Positions 21,901-33,900 of a DNA stretch of 64,000 nucleotides are shown here, one piece after another. Both the position numbers and the translations under genes were made by a program. Numbering within the stretch: position 1 is the first letter of the stretch; each line of letters starts with the position of its first letter. Below the pieces are notes generated by a model. It saw only the letters and a program-made list of their open reading frames with translations, did not search any database and was not told the origin of the DNA. Source of the DNA: Tigriopus japonicus (lineage: Eukaryota > Arthropoda > Copepoda > Harpacticoida > Harpacticidae); contig CM021312.1 of the NCBI GenBank assembly GCA_010645155.1, forward strand, positions 3,655,962 to 3,719,961. The letters are read 5' to 3'.

Positions 21901-24900
21901 AAGTTATGCTCACTCAAAGTTCAGTGCAAATCCTACCGAGAATGAATGAACTAGCCCTTTTCTGGTAATTGTTTTACCACAAAAGGGCGAGTTCATTCAT
22001 TTTATGTTCTCTTCGGTACATAAGTTTGAGAGGGCATAACTTTTCACTCCGGCATTCGATTGAGCTGAAATTTGAAATGCGTGTTTTTCTCAATGGAAGC
22101 CAGGTCTCATTTGCAGAAGAATGCAAATGGTTCGTTTTTGCTGGAAATCATAAATCTCATTGCTAGCCTCCCACTCCATGATTTCCGTGCTTCTTGGTTA
22201 AGCCATCCCATTTGTTTTTGACCTTGAATAAATCTTTTGGTAATGATGAAAAATTTTCCACCATCCATAACGTACTTCAAGGTATTATACAAATTTAATC
22301 CTTGTAAACGTCTTGACCAAGTAATCGGTAATGTGAAAAGCGTAAAGAAATCTAAATTCTTTAAACCTACGATAGAACCAATAGCAATGGTCGAGGTTGC
22401 GTGAAAACTAACCCCGATAAGCGCGATTCCGATTAATATAATCCCTTTTATCCCTTTTATTTAATGATTCCCCGTGAACGACGAGCTTGATCATTCTCCG
22501 TTCTGTTTTTGGTGTGATATCTGTTTTTTTGTGCCCTTGTCCCATTGGTTTTTAGACTGTCCCCTCAGTTCCTGTGTCTCCCTCCTGATGATTCGGATTC
22601 GGATCTTGACGATCTGAGGTAATAGTAAAACCAAAAATAGTCTCGCTCGCACTAACTTACACGAAAAAAAAACCGGTTTTCGGTGACTGGGACGACAATT
22701 TGGCCGACTCGAATAATCTACACTACCTTTAAATAACTCATAATATTGTATACAGCCCTGTGAAATTGCTAATGAAGTTGAGTCCTCCATATATACAATA
22801 ATCCGCTTGGTTTGTGATTTGCATGTGAAGAGAGACTTTCTCCTAATGGGATTGATAACAAATTTCAGGCACGTTATGAGCTATTCTAACCGATTTTTAA
22901 CGCACTCTGAGTGTCTGTTTCGTCCAGTCACGTGTGTTGGGATTTTCTCCGTCATTCAAGTATCATTAATTCATAATCATGATGATAATTATTATAGTTC
23001 ACTTTTGTTGTATCCTCTTCTCCTGTCCGTTTTCACAGGGACGCATAGCTCATATAACTTTTTTGTTGATTCAATTACCGAGGTTGCCAAGGAACCTTCT
23101 GGAAGAATACACTCACACAAATTTGGCTTTCATTCATTGTAGCTCACTGTTCATAAATATGCCCATTTTTCTAGGCTCTAAAGTACTTGATGTGAATTCA
23201 AACTAACGCGAGAATCACCTTTTTTCAGCACCAGTTCCGGAGGCCGATGGGGTAAAACATCCGCGGGATCGTCATCTTCTCAAAAATCCTCACCATTCCG
23301 AAGATTTTCAGGAGATTCACCTCGACGAAGAAAATCGACCAAATTTGTCTCGTTCGATCCCGATGATTTGGGTAAGGATTATATTTAGTTTGTATCGATG
23401 TTCTCATCCGAGAAGGTTTGAAAAGGTACATGTACAACAACAGTGAACTGTGTTTGCTCCTCTCCAATATTGAAGTTCTTGGCTCGATATCCACTAAAAC
23501 CAAGGAAGAACTGAAAAGATCAAAGATCGCCAAGTGACACTAAGTGGGATCTCAATTGACTTGACCAGCCAAGCCTTTGTAACTGGATCAGCAAGCTGTT
23601 TGTCGTTCGTGGTTGGGATGATGTCCGTCCATCCATTTGACAGCTCTTGCTTGATCCCGATCGTCGAGGCAACCAATAACTCGTGTGTGGCAAGTCGCCA
23701 AGAAATCGAAAGACTGTGGGTCTAATCTTGGCTGGAAGGCTCCAAATCCTTGGACGCAGTAAAAGGCCATCATCATATCGATCGACCCTCCTAAAACTCT
23801 GTGTGTCAATCCCAAAAAGGCGCTCGAAGCGAACTTCCAAAATACGCGAGTATGTTCCAAGCCTTCGTCGAAAAACCAACGAGGCTTTCACCGAGAAACA
23901 CAGAGAGAGTGAGAGAGAGAGAGAGAAAAGGTGGAACATCAAGCCAGACAAAGTCAAGAAGAGCAACAGTTGTGTTTCGAACGTGGAAGGAAATGATTCG
24001 CTATGGAGGATCGACAATTTCCGTGTCATGAGAGATGTGTCCATGTCTGTAATCTGCCAATGCCATCACAATGCTGCTACTACTACTCCTACTTCCTTCA
24101 TTCAAATCATCCGAGCATGTCAAACTCGAGTGTTCGTTGATTGTTTCCACTTAGTTTCTTTTTTATTTTGTCTTCTCATCATCAGCCTTCGTGAGACCTC
24201 AAATGTGAGTCAGGGACAATTCTCTCAATAGTGAAAGAAAAAAAAAGATAACGATAGAGGAATTTCCTCCGGTTCCAACAGCTGGCCCTCATATTATTTT
24301 TTGTGTCAACCTCGCCTCAGTTGGAGTCCAAAGCCATTCATTGCTAAAAGCTCCCGATTCACGATGGGTTTGGCCCTAGAAGAAGACGAGGATCACGATG
24401 AAGGTGAAGAAGAACAAGATGATCCGAGTTTGCCTCGAGCGAGAAAAACCCGAAACCGAAGGGACATCTTGAAACGAAGTGCCCGGAACTCCCTGCAACT
24501 TCTGATTCACAACGAACGCAATCGAAGCTACGAATTCGGCAATGACGACGAGGATTACACTACTTGTGAATACACCCCTGAGCCCAAGGGCTCTTCTCAT
24601 CCATTGGGATCATCCATGCCAAAAGTGAATGTGATTGAAAAAGTGGCCTTTTACGAGAATCCGGGGATTCTCATGATCATTCAATCGGCGGATGGAGGAG
24701 AGCAGATTTTGCACGCCAACGAGACCTCGCACAATTTGAACCACAATATCAACGTCACACCAACTGAGCCCAAGGGTGAGATTGGCCAGACAGACCCTCC
24801 TTGAGCAAAGAACCTTTTTTTTTATATGGATCCTCCCTTCCTCACTCTCTTCTTTTTTTGGGTCCACATCAAATATTAGCCCAGATCGTGTTCTCCTTTG

Positions 24901-27900
24901 TTAGAACGTACGCAATTGCCAGTGTAGGTTTTATTTTGAAGGCCACGATAGATGAGGTAACATCTGGTTGGATGAGCGAGAATGAGGTTCCATTCTGTTA
25001 TTTATGAGTGGTATGACAATGTTGGATGTTTTGACTTCATTGCAGATGGCGGTCCTCCTAATAGCGGAAGCACATTCGCTCACTTCAATCAACGCAAACG
25101 TGCCACCCATTTATCCCGGGATCACGAGAGGTCCGAGAAATGGGAGGCCAGCTTGTTCTCGCCCATTTATGGGGCCGAAAACACCACGTTGTCTTTGGGA
25201 GGTGCGCCACGAGGAGGCGGAGGGGCAGGAGGAGGCGTGGCTGGAGGCACAACCTACTTGACCAGTCCTGCTTCGGCGGGGAACCTTTCGCAATTGGGTC
25301 ACTCGGATAGTGTGCCTTTGGGCATGAGCAGAATGCCTGGGGGATTGAAGGTAATAAACCCATGTGGATAAAGCATGGATGGAGCCAAGTGACACACAGA
25401 TTACTTACCCTCGTTAGATCTTGAGGCGGTAATTGAGGAGAAATATGTGAACCAGCTAGGACGTCAATGCTCGTAATGAAGGATGAGAAAACAATGTTAG
25501 TCGAGAGGGATGAAGTGTTCCTTTACGATGGAATATTTTCCAGCAGGAATGATAAGGCTTGAAAGATAATGAAAAATGTGCGTCGCTAATCGGGAGGCTT
25601 TCAGTTGTTTGTCATTTTCAATTCTAAGCACTGTTTAGTCGTTGACATTAGCCATGAGACAAAGTGGAATGTCATGTTTTGGAGGCCTTTCATCGCTCGG
25701 CTTATTTCGGCATATTTCGACTTGGTACCAAATGTACTGATGGACCAAAATGTAGTAAAAAGAGGCTGATTTGATCCTTTATCGCCAGAAATATGATTTC
25801 TTTCTGAAGATTATATAAACCTAAGAGGAATTGCAATTTTAACAGGACTTAAAATTGTAAATTTATAATTTTGAAATCATCTAGCCTTTCACTCAGTCAT
25901 CACTAAAAAAGCCAATATTACAAGGATTAGACAAGAATTTCCACGAAAAAGTTTAGAAAAATGTAATTTCAAGCCCAAGCTCAGATTATCCAGCCAGCTT
26001 AATTTTCCCCCTTCATTCATGATAGCCTCCTTCTTGTCTCAGACGACTGAGACACGTTCCATAATCCCCAGTCATTCAAAAAGAAAGTAGAAACAAACCT
26101 AATCCAAGATCCTTCGTCAACCATTTCCATGATTTTGTTCCAGGTGGAAACTCGGAATCGGTTTACGTCTTTGTTCAGCTCGAAATCCGTGGCCCAACAT
26201 CGGGGCGTGCTCGACGCCTCGGATCCTTCGTCGTCATCGTTAGGAAACGCCTCCAGTGAATTGCTCACCCCTCGACGACGAACCTCTTCCGTGTCCGGCA
26301 CAGATCGACAGACCTTTCACAAGGTATTCAGTGCCATGATCAAGTCCAATCAGCTCCATTCGGCCGAGAAACTCGACCGACAAGCCAGTTATCGTCGGGA
26401 GAAGAGCAACAACGACGCCCAAGTCTATCAGAATGACAGTGGCGACCTGATTTGGTTGGAGCTCCAGGCTTGGTTCGCGGGTCGAACCGTCATGGAACAA
26501 GATGCCTACATCACTTCGGCTCGACGATCCATTCGCGGAGTGATTGACGAGATCCTGGATTTCCATTTTGAGACCGATGAGGAACAGGCCGAGCGCCTGC
26601 GTCTTGAACGCGAGCGCGAATCCAGTGTGATGTCCGATCGATCGGATGGAACGGTAGATGCCAGCACCTCCAGTGATATCTACTACGACGCCTACGAGGA
26701 ACCGTCGAGTAGCTTCAAGAACATGATGGTCTTGGAACGAGGCATCAGTGAAGTGTCCAATGTGAGTGAGCTGGACTCGGACTCGAGTCTGCTCAAGATG
26801 GACTATTGCTTCGACGACATCCGATACTCGTTGGATGTGTTCAACGAGGAACGCGTCATGGTCATGAACATGGCCTTGAGCAAGGTGGCCAATTTGTTGG
26901 AAAAAGTCGAACGAGCCGAGCAGTACTATGCCTCGGAACGGACCTTTAAGAGCGACCAGAACATTGCCGGCAACAGAGAGTTCCAGGCTCGCATGAAGTG
27001 CTTGTGTATGTGGTACAATCTGACGGATCAGTTGCGGTGCAAGATCAAGGTCTTAGGAAATGTGCTCCTGGGTCTGGGTTCGACTCGCCGGGTCCCTTGG
27101 CCTTGTTGGTTGGATGATCCCACGGGGGCGTCCGTTTTGGACGACCCTCTCCAAATGTCCAAATCCTCGGTGGCGTCCACGTCCGACGTGACTTTGGTTC
27201 CGTCCGAATCGTCGCGGAAAAACACGCCGAATCACTCGCGAAGTTCCTCGTTGCTCGATGTGGACGCGGCCAATCGATTGGCCGTGGCCAGTATGAACAC
27301 GCGCGTGCGGTTCAATGTGTCCGAAGAGGATGCCAATTCGACGAATCCGTCCGATTCGAACAACTCGACGTCCACCACGGATTCGGCGGCCAATTCTCAA
27401 CCGAACTCGGCTTTGCCCACGGCCATTGTGACCGAAACCGGTCGTCAGATCTCGAACTCGAGTTGTGGCAACTACTTCTTCATTTCGGACGGGAGTACAT
27501 CTTCTCAGTTGGACATGAAATCCGGGGCCAGTCCGTATCGCAAGTACGTGGACAAGTATTTGAAGACCAAAGGTCTCCGGAAGACCATGTACTTCTTGAA
27601 TCGGGTGATTCGTGGTCCGTTGCGTCGAACCAAGATGGCCTTGGAGCGACAAAACCACGTGATCCAGAGCAATCATGAACAGGCTCGCAAATGGAGTGGC
27701 ACTTCCGGGGTTCCCTATCATCCGCATTTGGAGGAGCGATTCTCGTCGCATCCGGTGCCTTCGGAAGAGCGACGAGAGCTCTCCGAGTTCGGTGTGTGGA
27801 ATCCCGAGTTCATGCGAATGAACTTGCCCTCATTTCGTGCTCCTTATCTGTTTCTGTGTCGAATTCCTCTGGACGTGATTCATGAATGTCTCAAGATCCG

Positions 27901-30900
27901 CTTGGAACAGAAACCTCACGAGCCCTCAGAATTGAGCATTCGGCAGGTAAGAAAGAAAAGAAGGTCGCTACTTCTTGGTTTCTCGGAAACCCTTCAACCC
28001 AAACTCATTCCAATCTTGTGATAACTAGGGACGGGCAAATAGTGTAAAAAGATTTTTGGTAACATAAACCCATTTTTCTGCACTTTTGCACTTTTCACCT
28101 TTATTTGCACTTTTTATTTACGTTTTTAGACAAAATTGACAAATTGTTTAAAAAATGTTGTGGCTTTTGAAAGAATTTTTAGTTTCAAGATCAAATTTTG
28201 AACTAGTCGAAAAAGCTTGCATTAACAATCAACCATTCTTAGCACCTTGAAGAAATATAAGCATTTCAGATGCAAACCTGACACTTTATTCACCGTCTTA
28301 GCTTTAGCTATAACATCCTGTTTACTAAACTAAAGATTAGACAAAAGAATCTCATTGCATGCAACCAACAAATAGCAAACCTAAAGAAACTCATGTTATG
28401 GTAATAGAAGGATCTACAAACAATATATATCGCAGAATTAGGTTTGCTGCCTTCAAAGATCGCTATTTCTAAAAAAGGCCGTTATAAACTTAAAATCATC
28501 AAGCTAAGGATACATCAATGTAACAGTACACATTGTTTAATTGAGTTGGAGATATTACTTTTAAGTTCCAAAAGTAATTGAGAACAGTTTTGATGTGATG
28601 AGACAATGAATGCCGCATTTGAAATTGAGTTCTGGTAATTAGGCCATGGGCCAAATATTGAAGTTATGTCACTAAAAACATGCTTAAAACACATTTATGA
28701 CTATTTTCTTTGATGCAATTGTTAGGCACACATGGGTATTTTTCTGTTCAATTTTTAATGTCTATTTTTGAACAACTTTAAGGACGAAAACGGAGTGATG
28801 TAAAGCCATATAAAACAATTGCTAAATATATTTCGACAATATTTGAGGTACATACATCCACGAGACCACCTTAGGAATGAAAAAATCAGAAGATTGTTGA
28901 CTAGAGTATTTTTCATGACTTTACATCCTTTTTGCTAGTGACCTAATTAATAGAACTCTATTACTTGTGCAGCATTGTCTCTTCACCTCAAACTAGTCTC
29001 AAATGTCTTTAGAACTTGTAAATGACTTCTCCCGCTCAATTAGGAGCCGTGGGTACTCCATGAATGATGTTTTAATTCCAAATGCAAGGTATTTGCTCTT
29101 TTTTGACATTTATTTGCACTTTTTGACATTTATTTGCTCTTTTTTGACATTTATTTGCTCTTTTTTCGACATTTATTTGCTCTTTTTCGACATTTATTTG
29201 CACTTTCAACATTTTTCTGCACTTTGTTTTGCACTTTTGGGCACATTTTTTTGCAACTTTTGGTAACTAAAAGGGTAAGATTATTTGCACTTTCTGCCCG
29301 TCCCTAGTGATAACGTAAAGAGGGCACCCACATTTTTGTCCGTTGATCTTGAAGGGAAAAGAAACTTTCGAATAGCTTGGGTAAACTCTCCCTAGAGACT
29401 TGTCTTTTCCCGTTTTTGAAGTGAAAAATACTCGTCAATGAAGGTCTTTTCCGTATCAAAATAAGCTCGAAGAAAGAAAATCAATTGGGATTGCTCGGAT
29501 TAATTATGCAAAAGTCCCTTGTGGATTTTATTTTTGATGAGACAGATAAGCCCTGAATTTCATTACCTCGGCAACAGAATGATCAATCCTCCATTTCATT
29601 TGTTGCTGCCATTGGGTCGAATCCAGAGCAAAACCCTTATCCACTTACAAAATCTATGAGTGGACTAAACCGTGACAAGGTTTTCCATTTTCCCCATCAA
29701 AGTGTCCCAAGGGACCTGAAGTTGAGGTCATGCCTGTCTAACCAATCTAGTAATGACCAAGAATGAAATATTCATACGGATCATGGGAAGGTTCAATGGG
29801 TTCCTAGACAAAAGAAAAAAGAGTCGAATTAGCTTGGATAATCATAATAACGCCATTGGTTGTTGACGTTGGAAACCTCAAATGTCCAACTCGATTTTTT
29901 TTCCGGTCAGCCTCTTCAAAGAAGGATCAAGCCCTTCAAGGAATGAGTTGTTACCCGAGTAAAATGGAGGGCTTCTATAACAAGTTATCTTCTGAAAAGG
30001 CCAGCCGACATTGTCGGTCTCAACGTAATCAATTTCGGAGTCCAATGGCAAACCCAACCCATCAACGAGCGAACTTGAATGTAGAGTAGCCGAGAAAAAA
30101 ATCAAGTCGGAGTTTCTCACTCTCTTATAAACAATGGAAAGCCATACAATTTGGCTTGCCGTGCATGAATATTATTCGGATGGTTGTTTAAACCCCTTGT
30201 ATGTTTTTGTTCTAATTATATAGTTGATGCGCGAGTGCAAAGAAGTGCTTCGAATCGCGGTGATTGAGCGACAAACCTACATTTCTCGGGTTCGAGCCGC
30301 CATTTATGACCCTGAAGTGGACAAGGAGTTCCTCGATGCATTTGAACAGGACATGGAAGAGTTCGACCACAATCTCACCCTCACCCTCGAGGCAAGTTTT
30401 AATTTGTAATTGATTAGAGGTTGCTTGATTTAGGCTTCGAAATCATTCCGCCAATGCTACCAGGGTTTTGACTCAATGTAGAATTTGACGAGTAATTTTG
30501 ACAAATTTTGAAATGCATCCAACCAACTATGTCATGGTTTGAATGTCAGCAAATGCTTGGTTTTGTCATATTCTACCAAACAGCCTAGTCCTGCTAATCC
30601 CCTGGTCATACTGACAGCGGAATAATTTGAAAAACCAACCCAAGCAACCTCAAGTCATTTCCCGTTGTAAATTTGTTACCGCTCTCTGAATTTTTCAACG
30701 TTTCAAAACTAAAATGACAACTTATCTCATTCCCAGGTGTATTTGAACTACCTGCAATCCTTTGTGACCATGATTCAATCGGATTCCTCGCTCATGATCT
30801 CAGCTTACCAGAAAAGCCTCTTGGAGGAGGAATGGCAGTTCATCAAGACCACTTGTCCGCACATTCCCGATGGAGAGAGCTTCTCGGGCAACACGTTTTG

Positions 30901-33900
30901 TCAAATGGCCTGTGGCATGCTCAAAGCCATTGGAGATTTCCTCAACACCGAAATCGACGAGGTGGTCAGACGCATGTTCGTGTATCCCGACAGCGAAAGC
31001 TCGGACGACGAAACCGTCACCAAGTAAGTCCATCCAAAATGGATCCACGTTTGAGGAGGAGACGTGGCGTCGTGGTTAGCGCAGTTTCCTATAGTGAGAG
31101 AGGTCCCAGGTTCGATTCTCCTCCCCGACCTTTCTCAAGGAAACTTTTAGACGTTAAATTCACACCCACAGACGGAGAACCATTCTGATAGCGGACATGA
31201 GATTGCCTATCGGAACAATTTGGACGATGTGATGGCTGGCTTCGCTGGCCGGGCGAGGCTCAACCCTCCGACCCTAGCACCAACAATCCAAAAAAAAAAT
31301 GCCCTCTATTTCTGAAGCTCGGGAAACGAAAATAGATCATATATTTAATATAACTCATATATTTGTTCCTTGTTTCAGGCACCAGATTTATGAAGCGTGT
31401 CGTGGGTTCCAAGCGGTGTTCCACGAAGCCCGAGAACGTGCCATCAAAGGTGTGGCCTTTGCCAAGACCTTGAGAAAGGACTTTGAAGTGAGTGCGGAAT
31501 ACGCCATGAATATCACGGCTCCGGAGGTCATTCAACGGCTCTATGAGACCGGTCACGTGCGAATTGTGGCGCCACTCTCGTCCAAACACCTCATCTTCAT
31601 CGCAAGTACGAAACCGTTATGAATAGACAATATTTCTAGTGAATATATCTCAAACGGGCTCCTTAACGCCAATCTTTAGGTCGGATTCAAGATCGGAATG
31701 ACTTCATCGATCAGTTACTCGCCATGCATTGTGGAGCGGAGGCGTTACACGGGGGCGGTCCACACGGGGTCCATGTGGGTGGCAAACAGGAAGAGAACAC
31801 GGGTTATTTGGTCTTGGTCAAATATGAATATGACGAGGATAAACCCCTGGATTGGGCGGGAGAAACCCTGGATATCCGTCCCACCGCCGAAACCACCATC
31901 ACCTTGTCGCAAATTGAGGTGAGGTGAATTTTCCGCCATTTCCTTCTAACCTGGCTTTCAAATGATGGTTTCATGACGAAACAATGATGCTCAAAGAGGG
32001 GAATTTCCCATGCTAACTAACCATGCCTAAAAGGTTGGTGTTTTGAGCCAACAGAGATATGACTTGTCAGGTCTCCTTTGTGTTCTTGTAGGAAAAAAGA
32101 GGCACTTAAAAAGTTAGTGTGTTTGTCTCTCTCGCTAAACAAAGGTCAGATGAAGAAAAACAGGCTCAAAAGAAAGGTTTTCCCGGAACGTTGAGTAACT
32201 TGACTAACTTGACTTTCTTATGCTTGTATTTGAGGGTCGGAGGGTCGGATAAAAGTGACCATGTAAATATGAAAAAGAACAACATGATATGATAATCGGA
32301 AATGGTGGGTGCCCTTTTTAGGTTGAAGGTGTGCTTTTGGTGGCTCCAAACGCAGCTCTGCTTTCGAAACGACGCATGGAATTCACCAAAGTCATGAAAG
32401 AATGCCTCACTTTGAAGCACGAGCAACGTGCCACCATTAATCGGATTGCCGTCTCTTTGGAACAAGTGAAGGTATGTTTTGAGTTTTCAATCATTGATAG
32501 AGATAGAGCTTTAAACAATTCTGATGATGATGGTGTTGTCGTCTTGCAGCAAGAGGCTTTGAATCTCCGCGAAAAGATCTCCGAGGAATTGGTGATGGTC
32601 GAAGAGAAATGCGATGTGACCGGAATGGGTGAATTGGAACCCGCCGACAAAGAGGCTTTATCGCGTCGAACCCGAGAGATCCTCCACCAATGCTACAAAT
32701 TCGGCTTTGAGGTAGTATGGTCCTGCTCACTTCATCGATATAACCCTTAATTTTATCCAACACGATTTTCCATTGATTTAGTATCACAAGGAGTTGGATC
32801 GATTGGTGACGGGACAATCCTCGCGGACGCTTTTAGCTCAAGGTGTGATTTCCTTCAGTCGCCAATGGATGAATTTCGTGCTCACCCGATGCGAGCGAGG
32901 GCGTGGCATCAAACCCCGATGGGCCACCCACGGGATCGACTTCCTGCTAATGGCCTCCTCACCCAATTACACCAAACAACTCGACGACAAATCGTTCCCC
33001 GAGTTCCGGAACCTCGTGGAGCAATGCTACAACCACATCATCGGAGATGTGAGTGTAAGCTCGACCACGCCCTCAGGGGGAAATTCACCGGCTTCTTTGG
33101 GCGGGGTCAATGGCGGCGGACCCACATCGCCTTTGACTGATCCGGGCAACAGGATTGGCGTGCGATCATCGCCCAATAATTCCCGGCCAGGCTCGGGGTA
33201 AGTACATAGAGCAATGCCTATTGAAAGAAAGATGGTGGTCGGTTCAATTGGACTGGACTTTGTCTTGGTAGGACTCGCATCCAGTCGCCGGTTCGAACCA
33301 CCCCGCCGCATCGGGTGGCTTCGGAGAGCAAGCTGCATACGGGATTGAGTGCTGTGGGCGAGCACAAATCTCGGGATGAGAGCCATTCGGACCCGCCTTC
33401 GACGGCCTCACCCGGAACGGGCACACTCAAGAACCCTTGGCAATTGAGGTCGGTGAGCGAAGTGCACCCACCCAATGTGGACAAGCTCCATATGCCTCCA
33501 CCTTTCAGTCCATACGTTCCGTAAGTAGTGCTTGAAATGGCTGCCAAAGGAACCAGGGCTCGTCACGAATTCGTGTCGTGTATTGCACAGATCATACACA
33601 CTATAGAAAAACAAGTTTTACGTGATAGAATTTGTATTAGCTCCGTGGGGAACAGATTTTTTTTTCGATTCAGTGAAGGGACTGCCGATTCGAGTTTCTG
33701 AACGATTCTTACGTTATTTCCAATTGTTGATCTATTTTGATCAGAAATCGGTTGCATCGTCTCATTTTTGTCATTTTTTCTGAAATGTAAACATGTAGAT
33801 TTTAGTTATACCATTACACGAAGGATGAATTTGAGCGAAACTAATTCAAGACAGCCCTTGAACTTGTTCAAAAAGAGAAAAATTCCAAAGCTGGCATTTG

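Larger units (their letters stand above)
28026..29306. mobile_element. hAT-like element, 1.28 kb, in MAP3K4 intron 7
   Basis: Terminal repeats are TAGGGACGGGCA on the left and TGCCCGTCCCTA on the right. The identical 8-base flank GTGATAAC occurs at 28018-28025 and 29307-29314. Inner similarity includes TTTTTGGTAAC versus the inverted TTTTGGTAACT. It holds no intact transposase frame. Another palindromic element (28529-29051) sits inside it, and its right end carries a tandem array of TTTATTTGC-type units. Confidence 0.85.

Noticed and set aside
23520..24231. 174- and 182-codon frames on opposite strands in MAP3K4 intron 4
   Set aside because: They overlap each other, have no domains, include simple-sequence (GAGA) runs, and would break the phase of the flanking exons.
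24321..24379. Acceptor CCTCAG at 24320 for MAP3K4 exon 5
   Set aside because: Its phase does not match the preceding exon. The acceptor at 24379 restores phase and gives a smooth acidic continuation.
27053..27751. 232-codon minus-strand frame in MAP3K4 exon 7
   Set aside because: It is an Arg/Gly-rich antisense of a conserved coding exon.
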